A stretch of 64,000 nucleotides of DNA from Verrucomicrobiota bacterium (GTDB taxonomy: Bacteria > Verrucomicrobiota > Verrucomicrobiia > Limisphaerales > JACRJZ01), in the NCBI GenBank assembly GCA_016219875.1, contig JACRJZ010000143.1:101039-165038 (forward strand), given 5' to 3'. This document shows positions 26,214-33,974 of the stretch, one piece after another (position 1 is the stretch's first letter; the number at the start of each line of letters is the position of its first letter). Under the pieces are notes generated by a model, which saw nothing but the letters and a program-made list of their open reading frames with translations, was not told where the DNA came from and made no database searches. Position numbers and translations under genes: made by a program.

Positions 26214-27449
26214 CTAGTCATAGATGCCTTTTTCCTTCGAGCCGATCACAATGCATCGGTTCCGGTCTCCGAACCGGTAGAACTTGATCATGGCGGTGGA
26301 TTCGTCGCGGCTGCCGTTCTGATGACGCATGCCGCAACGGATGAACCAGTGGTCACCCTCCCGGTACGCCTTGTCCAGCACCGTCAGTTCCACCGGAAAC
26401 CGCCCCGCCTTCTCCGCAGCGGCGCGGGCTTGGGCAAAGGTCTCATCCGGCACGACCCAGAAGAACGGAGCGAAGTGGCGGAGTTGAGCGACATTACCCT
26501 CAATCATCGCTTTGCCCATGCGCTGCACCAAGGCGCGACACGCGTCCTCGCGCGACATCCCGGTGGCGTCCAAACCGTTGTCCGGTGTCGCCAGCGTGTC
26601 GGGTTCTTCGGACACGACGGTCGCGTCGACGGGGGCGTCGAACAGGCCCTCGGGCACAGGTTCGTTGTACCGAATCCAGTCGAGACTTCGGATGGCCAGC
26701 GGGCGCTTCCTGGGTGCGGCCTGCGCCTCGTCCCACACCGTGACGAACTTGACCGGAAGCTTGGTGGCCGAGTCCACGAGTACCTTCTGCTCGCCACTTT
26801 GCGATTTCAGGTGAACGACGATCAATTCCCTGCCGGTTACCGAGTCCACTTCCCGGCCAATCGTGACGCCGCCACCTTTCTCAGCCATTTCGACGGCGTC
26901 CTTGAAGAAGCTGCTGAAACGAATGATCCAATCCTGCTTTCGTTCATCCCGTCGGCATTGGAACAAGGCTTTGGTGCGCGGATTGATCTTGTAGGACAGC
27001 TCCGGGGTGCAGATGCGCTGCATGTCGGGAATGCGCGGAAGTACCAGCCACAAGTACGCCGGTTCGTCGGCATTGTCCTCAAAGCGCATCCAGCACTCGA
27101 ACTTGCCCTGGCGATGAAACTCACCGGCCATGTGAACGGTCTTGACGCGGACAATGGCGTTCAATGTCTGTTCTACGGCGTAAGCCCGGGTCGTCGAGGA
27201 ATTCAACAGCACAAGCGACAGGGCCAACGCCAGAATCAGAACGGACGCCGAAGCGAAGCGGAACGACTGGGTTCTCACGATTCTCATGAGTTGGTCTCGG
27301 AGGTTCTGCCAACGCGTTGCCGATCTCGCCTCGCGCGTCCGGTCCATCACCGCCAGCACCTGGTCCAGAATCCGGCGGTCGGCTTCGGTGGAGGTTTCAT
27401 CGTGAAGGCTGCTCACCAACTCTCTGATGCACTCGTCAGACGTGTTCAT
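26214..27449 (-). CDS. Anti-sigma-like membrane protein (partner of ECF sigma)
   Basis: 411 residues, starting at the ATG that overlaps the sigma stop (ATGA). A cytoplasmic N-terminal segment (MNTSDECIRELVSSLHDETS) is followed by one TM helix at about 62-82 (SASVLILALALSLVLL) and a large extracytoplasmic domain resembling LolA/outer-membrane-lipoprotein-sorting folds (AVEQTLNAIVRVKTVHMAGEF...YKINPRTKALFQCRRDE). The C-terminal part (SREDACRALVQRMGKAMIEGN...) is shared with the paralogue at 28074-29315. Coupling to the sigma gene argues for an anti-sigma role. Verrucomicrobiota and Planctomycetota often have such pairs. Confidence 0.75.
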   Translation of the reverse strand: MNTSDECIRELVSSLHDETSTEADRRILDQVLAVMDRTREARSATRWQNLRDQLMRIVRTQSFRFASASVLILALALSLVLLNSSTTRAYAVEQTLNAIVRVKTVHMAGEFHRQGKFECWMRFEDNADEPAYLWLVLPRIPDMQRICTPELSYKINPRTKALFQCRRDERKQDWIIRFSSFFKDAVEMAEKGGGVTIGREVDSVTGRELIVVHLKSQSGEQKVLVDSATKLPVKFVTVWDEAQAAPRKRPLAIRSLDWIRYNEPVPEGLFDAPVDATVVSEEPDTLATPDNGLDATGMSREDACRALVQRMGKAMIEGNVAQLRHFAPFFWVVPDETFAQARAAAEKAGRFPVELTVLDKAYREGDHWFIRCGMRHQNGSRDESTAMIKFYRFGDRNRCIVIGSKEKGIYD

Positions 27450-27988
27450 ATCGTCAGCTTCTCTTTTAGCAGCGTCCGTAACTTGTCCAAGCCGTAGCGG
27501 TATCTTCCCTGGACGGTGTTGATGGACGCCTCCTGCCATTCGGCAATTTCCCGGAAGGTGAGGTCCGCTTTGAAATGCAGCACGATGACTTCCCGCTGTT
27601 CGTCCGGCAGTTGCGCCAGGGCCTCCCGTACCTGATTCGCCCGCTCGGCCTGGTCCAGAACCTGATCCGGGCCGGGACATTCCGCCGGTTCGGAGCAATC
27701 TTGGTCGAGCTTCTCCTCGGCGCGTTTGGCCGACCGGATTCGGTCCCGGGCGCGATTGCAGACGCAGGTGGCCAGATACCCCTTCAAGCTGCCGGTCAAC
27801 TCGAACGTGTCCACCGATTCCGCGAACGTCACGAACACGTCATGCACCACGTCCTCGGCGGCGGGCAGGTCGTTTAGCAGCGCGCGCGCGACGGCCAGCA
27901 AGTCGTTCTTGTGACGCTCGTAGATGGCGCACATCGCCTCCCGGTTGCCCGCCCGGCAGTCCCGCACCAGTCGTTCATCGTTTGTCAT
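27446..27988 (-). CDS. ECF RNA polymerase sigma factor
   Basis: 180 residues from ATG at 27988 (MTNDERLVRDCRAGNREAM). Region 2 contains AEDVVHDVFVTF and LKGYLATCVCNRARDRIR; region 4 contains LPDEQREVIVLHFKADLTFREIAEWQEASINTVQGRYRYGLDKLR. It is translationally coupled to the anti-sigma-like gene downstream. A truncated paralogue of region 4 is at 29285-29430. Confidence 0.92.
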   Translation of the reverse strand: MTNDERLVRDCRAGNREAMCAIYERHKNDLLAVARALLNDLPAAEDVVHDVFVTFAESVDTFELTGSLKGYLATCVCNRARDRIRSAKRAEEKLDQDCSEPAECPGPDQVLDQAERANQVREALAQLPDEQREVIVLHFKADLTFREIAEWQEASINTVQGRYRYGLDKLRTLLKEKLTI

Positions 27989-28073
27989 GGTGCTGTTCTG
28001 TTGTCCGGCACTCGTTCCGCATGGCGCGATCACCTTCACATAGATACAACGAATGGGGAACGCGATTTAGTAT

Positions 28074-29315
28074 TCACTCCTTCACTTCGATGGAATTCCC
28101 ATGCGGCCCGTGAACGACGCAGGACAGGCCTTGATCCGTCTCGCGGAACTGCACGACCATCCGGACTTCCCGCGTCTTGCCGTCCTTGCACTGGAGGCGG
28201 CTTGGCACCAGCGCCAGCGGGCCGAGCCGGGATTGACCCGTCTGTTCGATGCTGCCAATGCTCAACACTTTCACCGGCTCATCCTGTCCCGCAATCGTGC
28301 GAAACAGTTCTTCGGGCCAGCCGGCGGTAAGCGGGCAGAGCCGGCGGATGCGTGGCAGGTCTTCCCGGATGCAGGCGTCCCACATTTGTTCGAGCAGCTT
28401 TCGGCAGGCTTCTTCGCGCGTCAGGCCGGTGGCGGGAATGCCGTCCTTCGGGTCGCTCAGCGCCGCGACGTTGGCTTCCGGAATCGTCAACGGTTTGTCC
28501 GCCAACGGCACGCCCGGCGGCGGCACGAATCGGAAGGTGCTGTCGGGCAGGTCCTCGAAATAGACGATCTTGTCGAAGACAAACTCCGGAGTCCCGTGTC
28601 GGTTCAGATTGCGCCAGCCCTTCATGCTGACGGGAAGCTTGGTCTCGGCACCGAACTCGATCAGGAATGACTGCGGCCCGAGGGCGGTGGGGAGGCTGCC
28701 GGTGGCAAGCACGCGCTTCTGGCCGGTGGCCGCATCGGTGCCTTCGTGCGCCTGATAGTCGCGCACCCGCGCGAACGTGCTCAGGAACTTCGGGCCGAAC
28801 CACGGATTCACTCCGGCAGTGATGCCGGGTTCGACCCAGACCTTGTTTTGCCCGGGTTCGTAAGCGTAGGTCTTGTTGCCCTCGACCCAAACCGTGATGC
28901 TGCCCATCTTGGCCAGACACGCCTCGGAACAGGTGCCGCTCGCGTTGGCGCGCGCCCAAACCTCCAGCGGTCCGGCGCTGCTCCCGCTGGCGGTGTGGCC
29001 CGTGAGGTGAAGGGCTTTGTATTTCTTGAGCGCCGCAATCGTCCGCTCCATGGCCCACGCGGTGGTGGTGAAGTGGTTCAACATCAGTGCGGCGATGAGC
29101 CCGAGGCCCAGCGTCGTGCCGAGCGTGTAGCGAACGGATTTCTTTTTCATGACCATCGTGAGGAGTGCCCGAAGGCTGGGTTCATTGGGTGGAGGAATCA
29201 GGGGCGCCGAACGCTCCGTTTGGTTGATCGCCTCATGAACCCGCGCGTCCAGCTCCGGGCTGGGCGGCACACGCAAACGCCGGATCACTTGGGAGATGTC
29301 ATCGGTTCGTTCCAT
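28074..29315 (-). CDS. Second anti-sigma-like membrane protein
   Basis: 413 residues. N-terminal cytoplasmic part MERTDDISQVIRRLRVPPSPELDARVHEAI; a TM helix near 63-83 (YTLGTTLGLGLIAALML); an exported domain with AMERTIAALKKYKALHLTGH, which parallels AVEQTLNAIVRVKTVHMAG of the first paralogue; and the shared C-terminal block TREEACRKLLEQMWDACIRED. The upstream sigma gene that should pair with it is truncated (29285-29430, overlapping its start), so this anti-sigma has lost its partner. Confidence 0.75.
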   Translation of the reverse strand: MERTDDISQVIRRLRVPPSPELDARVHEAINQTERSAPLIPPPNEPSLRALLTMVMKKKSVRYTLGTTLGLGLIAALMLNHFTTTAWAMERTIAALKKYKALHLTGHTASGSSAGPLEVWARANASGTCSEACLAKMGSITVWVEGNKTYAYEPGQNKVWVEPGITAGVNPWFGPKFLSTFARVRDYQAHEGTDAATGQKRVLATGSLPTALGPQSFLIEFGAETKLPVSMKGWRNLNRHGTPEFVFDKIVYFEDLPDSTFRFVPPPGVPLADKPLTIPEANVAALSDPKDGIPATGLTREEACRKLLEQMWDACIREDLPRIRRLCPLTAGWPEELFRTIAGQDEPVKVLSIGSIEQTGQSRLGPLALVPSRLQCKDGKTREVRMVVQFRETDQGLSCVVHGPHGNSIEVKE

Positions 29316-29430
29316 GTGCTTGCCTTTCCGTCCAGGAATGCTCGCAGTTTGTCCAAGCCATAGCGGCAGCGGCCTTGCACGGTGTTGATCGAGACGGCCT
29401 GCGCCGCCGCAATCTCGCGAAACGTCAACC
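29285..29430 (-). pseudogene. Truncated ECF sigma factor (region 4 only)
   Basis: Reads GLTFREIAAAQAVSINTVQG then RCRYGLDKLRAFLDGKASTW to a TGA at 29285, nearly the same as the C terminus of the intact sigma at 27446-27988. The 5' part is missing: at 29430 the sequence switches to the nucleotidyltransferase/ubiD-tail remnant. This shows that the cassette boundary cut a pre-existing gene. Confidence 0.88.
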
Positions 29431-29577
29431 CGCCACGCAAGCAGTCAAGAGCCGGCCCAAGAAGAAAGCGGCGCGACGAAGAGACTCCCCGGCGAAGGCT
29501 TCAAACGCCCCTGGCCGCCGCTCATCAGGATGGATGCCGCGGTGAAGTCGAAGGTGGAAAAGCTCTTTAACCTGTAG
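29431..29577 (+). pseudogene. Nucleotidyltransferase 3' remnant joined to ubiD tail copy 8
   Basis: 29431-29471 (CGCCACGCAAGCAGTCAAGA...) matches the end of the nucleotidyltransferase gene at 25028-25068. From 29472 it becomes ubiD: ATKRLPGEGFKRPWPPLIRM to TAG at 29575. The same gene-tail junction therefore exists twice, 4.4 kb apart, and the second copy has lost the gene body. Confidence 0.85.
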
Positions 29578-29619
29578 CAACTCGACCACGAGGCCACTCA
29601 AACTCCAACAGGGGTTCAT

Positions 29620-29659
29620 GTGTAAAGCATACTTGACAACTGACAAGTATGCTTTACAC
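29620..29659. promoter_or_regulatory. Perfect 16-bp-arm palindrome over a promoter
   Basis: GTGTAAAGCATACTTG (29620-29635) and its exact complement (29644-29659) flank an 8-bp centre. A -35 TTGACA (29633-29638) and -10 TACACT (29655-29660), spaced 16 bp, lie within or at the edge of it, 8 bp before the membrane-protein ATG. This is the layout expected of an operator for the XRE protein encoded in the same operon. A terminator is less likely because no T-run follows. Confidence 0.7.
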
Positions 29660-29667
29660 TGCCCGGC

Positions 29668-30111
29668 ATGAACAAAAAACTGAACCTGCCTGAAGAGGTT
29701 GAGCCGGGACATCACTATTCCTTCCGAACGGACATGCAAGTGAACGGTTGGTCGTGGGCAGCCGCGCTGACATCCTTTGTCGGCGAAGTCATCCTGCTTC
29801 CACATCACAGAGATTGGCCGGTCGCGCTGCGAGCGGTAATCGCGCTGGCTCCGCTGGTTGCGAGTCTGCTTTGGGTGCGAAGTGTGGTGCAATGGATGCG
29901 CGGCATGGACGAACTGCAACGCCGCATAACAACGGCATCTTCAGTGTTCGCAACCACGACGACTCTGTTTGTCATCGCCGCCTCGCATCTACTCGTAGTC
30001 GCGGGGGTTCTTCCGATTCGTTTCCAGGCGACCGCTGGCTTCGTAATCATCTGGCTTGTCGTGTGTTTTTACATTGTGGGCCGCGCCATCTTCAACCGCC
30101 GCTACCAATGA
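29668..30111 (+). CDS. Small integral membrane protein in XRE operon
   Basis: 147 residues with about four hydrophobic helices (WSWAAALTSFVGEVIL; ALRAVIALAPLVASLLWV; VFATTTTLFVIAASHLLVVAGVL; AGFVIIWLVVCFYIVGRAIF). The loop WMRGMDELQRRI is a conserved feature of small membrane proteins found next to XRE regulators (DUF3796/YcxB-like context; family not certain). It overlaps the regulator start by ATGA. The job is unknown; the pair may sense envelope stress or act as a membrane toxin with its repressor. Confidence 0.75.
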   Translation: MNKKLNLPEEVEPGHHYSFRTDMQVNGWSWAAALTSFVGEVILLPHHRDWPVALRAVIALAPLVASLLWVRSVVQWMRGMDELQRRITTASSVFATTTTLFVIAASHLLVVAGVLPIRFQATAGFVIIWLVVCFYIVGRAIFNRRYQ

Positions 30112-30296
30112 AAAACAAGCTGCGCGAATTGCGAACGGCCAAGGAGTGGTCGCAGTCCGATCTGGCCGACAAACTCGGCGTTTCTCGCCAGACCATCAAC
30201 GCCATTGAAACCGAGAAGTATGACCCGAGCTTGCCACTGGCTTTCAAAGTGGCGCAGCTCTTCAAATTGCCCATTGAAGACATTTTTGAACCATGA
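30108..30296 (+). CDS. XRE-family helix-turn-helix regulator
   Basis: 62 residues, a minimal HTH: NKLRELRTAKEWSQSDLADKLGVSRQTINAIETEKYDPSLPLAFKVAQLFKLPIEDIFEP. This is the short YozG/Cro-type regulator that usually partners with a membrane protein. It overlaps both neighbours by four bases, so all three genes form a coupled operon. The palindrome at 29620-29659 is its likely binding site. Confidence 0.92.
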   Translation: MKNKLRELRTAKEWSQSDLADKLGVSRQTINAIETEKYDPSLPLAFKVAQLFKLPIEDIFEP

Positions 30297-30907
30297 AACC
30301 GATACCGACAACATTTGGAATACCGGATACGTTGCGTCCTTTGAGCCGGCGTGATCTTCGCAGTTGTTACGTGTTTGCATGCATGGGGCTTTTCGTCCTT
30401 CTGCTCGGTCTGTTCCCCAACCTCCGCCCGCCTCCCCGTGCTGCGTTGCCCTTGGCGATCTGCTTCCTGGCTCTGCCTGCATGGGGATGTTTCAGATTTC
30501 TCACAGGCAAGTCCCGTGTTGATGTTCAGAAGCGCGAGGAACGAGCGAGCGGCACGCGCATGCAAGTCGGACTTTACACGCTTGTCATGGTCGGTGTCGG
30601 CATCGGCTTCTTTTTGTGGGCCAGACACCTTCGAGTCGCGTCACCAGTTATTCTTGGCGGACTCCTGCTCATCGAAGGTTTGGGAGGCGTGATTGTTTCG
30701 CTGACCGAGTGGTGGCGACTCTCGCACCTTGGCGTTTCACTGGGATTGATGGCGGGCGGTTTTCTCATTCCTTTCGTGGATACAACCTCGGTCGCAGTTC
30801 CGGTTGGTGGAGCATTCCTGTCGGGCAGTTTGGTGTCCGCAGCGATTCTCCACTGGCAATTGCCCCGGAGGAATTCGGTTGTAACGATCGAACCTCCTTC
30901 TGTGTGA
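30293..30907 (+). CDS. Hypothetical integral membrane protein
   Basis: 204 residues with about six hydrophobic segments (FACMGLFVLLLGLFP, ALPLAICFLALPAWGCF, LYTLVMVGVGIGFFLWA, SPVILGGLLLIEGLGGVIVSL, LGVSLGLMAGGFLIPFV, GGAFLSGSLVSAAILHW). The family is not recognised. It starts within the XRE stop (ATGA) and so shares the operon and regulation. Confidence 0.75.
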   Translation: MKPIPTTFGIPDTLRPLSRRDLRSCYVFACMGLFVLLLGLFPNLRPPPRAALPLAICFLALPAWGCFRFLTGKSRVDVQKREERASGTRMQVGLYTLVMVGVGIGFFLWARHLRVASPVILGGLLLIEGLGGVIVSLTEWWRLSHLGVSLGLMAGGFLIPFVDTTSVAVPVGGAFLSGSLVSAAILHWQLPRRNSVVTIEPPSV

Positions 30908-30939
30908 CAAGGTCGCGCTGGCTTGGTGCAATCTGGCGA

Positions 30940-31060
30940 CCGTCTGTAGCCCCACGGGGTTCCGCCCCAAAGCCCGGGGTTGCGAGGCACGAGCAACCTT
31001 GAGACACCGTCCGCAAATCATTTCCAACCGCAACGCGGTTGTGGCCACCCCCGACCGTCC
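30940..31060. repeat. Dispersed repeat, copy 2
   Basis: Same order and orientation of blocks as 16005-16115: AGCCCCACGGGGTTCCGCCC, GGGGTTGCGAGGCACGAGC, CACCGTCCGC and CCAACCGCAACGCGGTTG. The two copies form a 15-kb direct repeat around the array. Confidence 0.8.
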
Positions 31061-31135
31061 ATTGCGCGCGACATTCGCCAACACCGTGTTGCGGTCGATG
31101 ATTTGTTGGAAGTTGCGCGGCAAACGCGCATCGGC

Positions 31136-32617
31136 CTACTTCGATTCTGTTGGCGCGGGCGGCGTGTGCTTGATCAACTTGTTGGCCCAGGCGATGAAGT
31201 GTTTCATGTTCGAGCGGTCTTCGTGGCCACCGTCGTGCTGGCGCCAGGCGAGTTCGCCGTCGAGCAGGCTCGTGTTCACCGGCGGCTTTGGCGCGGTGCG
31301 ATAATCCTCGGTCACGCCGAGATCGCGCACGCCCAGGAGACGGAAGACCGGACCGGCGGCAACGGTGGCCATGAAGCTGCCTTGCTGATCGAGCCAGTTC
31401 GCGTCGCCCTTTTCCGGAATGCCGTAGCTGATGAAGGTCGGACGCGGCGCGCACAGGGCGATGAGTTGATGAGCGTCCACCGGGAGGTCGCCGGCGTTCT
31501 TGTAGGTGGGTTCCGCCGCGCCGTATTTGAGGAAGTTCCCGGCCATCCAGTGGTAGCCGCCGGAGCCGGTGAGGTTCTCCACGGCTTCGCCGAAATTGCG
31601 GCGATGCAGCTTGGCTCCGCCCTCGCCGGAGGAACCGACCAGCGCCAGCGCGAATCGTGGCTCGAATGCCAGCGTGACAAGTGCGGCCTTGCCATATCGG
31701 GAGACGCCTTCGATGCCGACTTTCTTGGCGTCCACGGTCGGATCGGTTTCCAGGCAGTCCAGTCCCCGCGCTGCGCCCCAAGCCCACGCGCGGAGGGCGC
31801 CCCAGTCGTCCGGCTTGCGCGGCTGCCCTTTGTTGACGAGGCCGATGATGCCTTTGGTCAGGCCCGCGCCGTTGTCCGGCTGAATGCTGTTGGGGCTGAT
31901 GATGGCGTAACCCCAGCCGGCGGCGATCAACTGTTCCGTCGATGGCGGATCGGCAAACGTGACATTGCCGAATCCGCGGAAGCGATTGGTAGGCTCCGGT
32001 TCACCCGCGCGGCGCGGCAGTCCGTTCCCGCCAAAAAAACCGCCGAACATCATCAACACCGGCACCGGCGGCCCGGCCTTGGCCGGCGTGACGAGCGTCA
32101 TCTGAATGTTCACCTCGATGGACGGGCAGGCTGAACTGTCCACCTTGCCGATCAGTTGACGGGCATTGACGGGGAGGCCGCCTACGACACGGTCCGTGGC
32201 CTGCGTCGTAATCATCCAGGTCACTTTCGGCACGTTCTTCGGCACACGCCCGAAGACTTCGCGCTCGAAGTCCTCGACGATCTCCGGGCGGCGCTCTTTC
32301 CACCACATCCCGGCGGTCGTGACCTTGCGCCCGTTTTTCAACGTGAGGGGGTCGGGCAGATTGGGGAACGGATTCGCTTTGGCCGGATCGTAGTTGGCCG
32401 AGTTGGTGGCGCCCGGTTGGCCGCTCGGGCCGGGCCGGAGGCGTTTGATGCCCAACTGGTCCATCATGTTCCGGTGGTCCTGCTGCGTGGTCCAGTTCAG
32501 CGGTTCGGAGGCCGTGCTGGCACCCGCTGCGAGAGTGGGAGGAGTCTGACCGTGGAGACTGCCGGCTGACGCCGCCAGCAGGAGACCGGCTGCGAGAAGC
32601 GCGCTCGAATGGTTCAT
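31136..32617 (-). CDS. Glucuronoyl-esterase-like (CE15) secreted hydrolase
   Basis: 493 residues from ATG at 32617 with signal peptide MNHSSALLAAGLLLAASAGSLHGQ. Family features: WKERRPEIVEDFEREVFGRVP, the fold motif WGYAIISPNSIQPDN, the nucleophile motif GVSRYGKAALV (GCSRxGK type), and WRQHDGGHEDRSNMKHFI near the C terminus with the catalytic His. CE15 enzymes cleave ester bonds between lignin and glucuronoxylan; relatives in Verrucomicrobiota may act on other uronate esters. It suggests plant-polysaccharide use. It stands alone, opposite to the upstream operon. Confidence 0.85.
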   Translation of the reverse strand: MNHSSALLAAGLLLAASAGSLHGQTPPTLAAGASTASEPLNWTTQQDHRNMMDQLGIKRLRPGPSGQPGATNSANYDPAKANPFPNLPDPLTLKNGRKVTTAGMWWKERRPEIVEDFEREVFGRVPKNVPKVTWMITTQATDRVVGGLPVNARQLIGKVDSSACPSIEVNIQMTLVTPAKAGPPVPVLMMFGGFFGGNGLPRRAGEPEPTNRFRGFGNVTFADPPSTEQLIAAGWGYAIISPNSIQPDNGAGLTKGIIGLVNKGQPRKPDDWGALRAWAWGAARGLDCLETDPTVDAKKVGIEGVSRYGKAALVTLAFEPRFALALVGSSGEGGAKLHRRNFGEAVENLTGSGGYHWMAGNFLKYGAAEPTYKNAGDLPVDAHQLIALCAPRPTFISYGIPEKGDANWLDQQGSFMATVAAGPVFRLLGVRDLGVTEDYRTAPKPPVNTSLLDGELAWRQHDGGHEDRSNMKHFIAWANKLIKHTPPAPTESK

Positions 32618-32921
32618 TCCGGGGCTAATGCGGCACATGGGGCAAGCTTCGCGCAACTGCCGCCCAAAGGAAAGACATCATTGGAGGACACGTCTATGCA
32701 CTCCCGGCGGCTGGTCTTGCGGGCACGGTCGCGCCCCGTTCCTGAACCATGACCCAAGATAGCGTGTCCCCCGCAACCTCGGGCTGGAGCACACGATCCC
32801 AGCGGGGGTGTCCTCAGCGCAGCAGGCAGCAGTCTGAGCAGTTGAAAAGTGAGAGGCATGTCACACTTTGAGGTGCTGTTTCGTCAGATACGTGACGCCC
32901 GGTTAAAGGGCTGCCGAAACG
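32618..32921. other. Intergenic, no gene seen
   Basis: 304 bp between the divergent esterase and carboxymuconolactone-like genes. It should hold both promoters. Short repeats such as CTGGAGCACACGATCCCAG are present, but no feature was assigned. Confidence 0.4.
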
Positions 32922-33386
32922 ATGAAACACATTATGAAACCTAGACTGAATCACGCCGAAGCCGACCCCGGCTCGCTCAACGCCATGCTCGCACTGGAGA
33001 AGTATCTGGCCGGATGCGGCATTGACCCCAAGCTCCACCATCTCGTCATCACCCGCGCCTCCCAGATCAATGGCTGTGCCTACTGCCTCGACATGCATAC
33101 GCGCGACGCCCGCGCGCTCGGCGAATCGGAGCAGCGGCTTCATCTCCTCGCCGCCTGGCGCGAATCCCCGCTGTTCACCGACCGGGAACGCGCCGCGCTC
33201 GCCTGGACGGAGGCGGTCACGCTGGTGTCCGAGACTGGTGTGCCCGACGAGGTTTACGAAGTCGCCCGGGCGCAGTTCAACGAGCGTGAACTCGTTCAGC
33301 TCACGTTGGTGATCGGTGCGATCAACACCTGGAATCGGCTCAACGTCGCGTTCCGCACGGTTCATCCCGTGCGCGCTGCCCAATGA
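32922..33386 (+). CDS. Carboxymuconolactone decarboxylase / AhpD-like protein
   Basis: 154 residues (a second ATG at 32934 is equally good). The AhpD-like redox motif CAYCLDMHTRDARALGES (CxxC...H) is complete, followed by FTDRERAALAWTEAVT and INTWNRLNVAFRT. Members are alkylhydroperoxidase-like, often linked with a SigJ-type sigma factor. Here the stop overlaps the ATG of a sigJ-like gene (ATGA), the usual pair, but the sigma gene is broken. Confidence 0.9.
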   Translation: MKHIMKPRLNHAEADPGSLNAMLALEKYLAGCGIDPKLHHLVITRASQINGCAYCLDMHTRDARALGESEQRLHLLAAWRESPLFTDRERAALAWTEAVTLVSETGVPDEVYEVARAQFNERELVQLTLVIGAINTWNRLNVAFRTVHPVRAAQ

Positions 33387-33534
33387 GTGATCCAACGTCC
33401 AACACCGTTCCCGGCGAAATCTTCGAGCAGCATCGTTCGCAGTTGCAGGCCCTGGCTTACCGGCTGTTGGGCACGGTGTCGGACGCCGAGGACATTGTCC
33501 AGGACGCCAATCTCCGCTGGATGGCGAGTCACAC
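33383..33534 (+). pseudogene. SigJ-like sigma factor, truncated by MITE
   Basis: About 50 codons remain: PGEIFEQHRSQLQALAYRLLGTVSDAEDIVQDANLRWMAS, region 2 of a SigJ/ECF41-type sigma. The MITE at 33535-33732 follows immediately, and the frame ends at 33571 inside it. No further sigma sequence is recognisable downstream of the element, so the gene lost its 3' part as well. Confidence 0.88.
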
Positions 33535-33732
33535 AAGGCTGCATCAAGCTTCCGCCCGGCACACCGGGTAGCGCAGGTTTTCAACCGCCGTAGCGCCGAC
33601 TTGCAATCGGCAAGGCCGTGAAACGTCCAGCCGGCTGCCTCTTCCAACGCTCGCCGGTTGGAAAACCGGCGCTACGGCAGACCGGAAAGTCTGCGCTACG
33701 AGTGCTCCTGAACCGAGCTTGATGCAGCCCTG
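33535..33732. mobile_element. 198-bp MITE with 10-bp target duplication
   Basis: The termini (AAGGCTGCATCAAG on the left; complement of CAGGGCTGCATCAAG on the right) match those of the 5596-5715 MITE. An exact CGAGTCACAC direct repeat flanks it (33525-33534 and 33733-33742). The interior holds smaller hairpins (TTTTCAACCGCCGTAGCGCC with GGCGCTACGG). It disrupts sigJ. Confidence 0.88.
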
Positions 33733-33974
33733 CGAGTCACACCCTCGCCCGGCGATGGGCAGTCCCCAATCACCGGGTCTGGGGATCCGGCCTACAGCTC
33801 TCGCTCTTCTGTCGGCCCGATGCCTCCACCGGGCGGACCTCATCCTCTCCACGAGATCGGGAGTTCTGAGCGCGCAGAGCGCCGGCTTCCTCCGCCTTGA
33901 ACTTCTCGCCGGCCCCGCGTAGCTTGCGGGCGTTGTTGGACCGATTGACATCATCCGAAACCAGTCATCGCATT

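Noticed and set aside
13594..29577. Integron cassette array
   Set aside because: No integrase and no attC-like sites; the repeated unit is coding sequence of ubiD with varying borders.
13594..29577. ubiD tails as functional small genes
   Set aside because: They lack own starts and catalytic parts, vary in length, and several are frameshifted or truncated.
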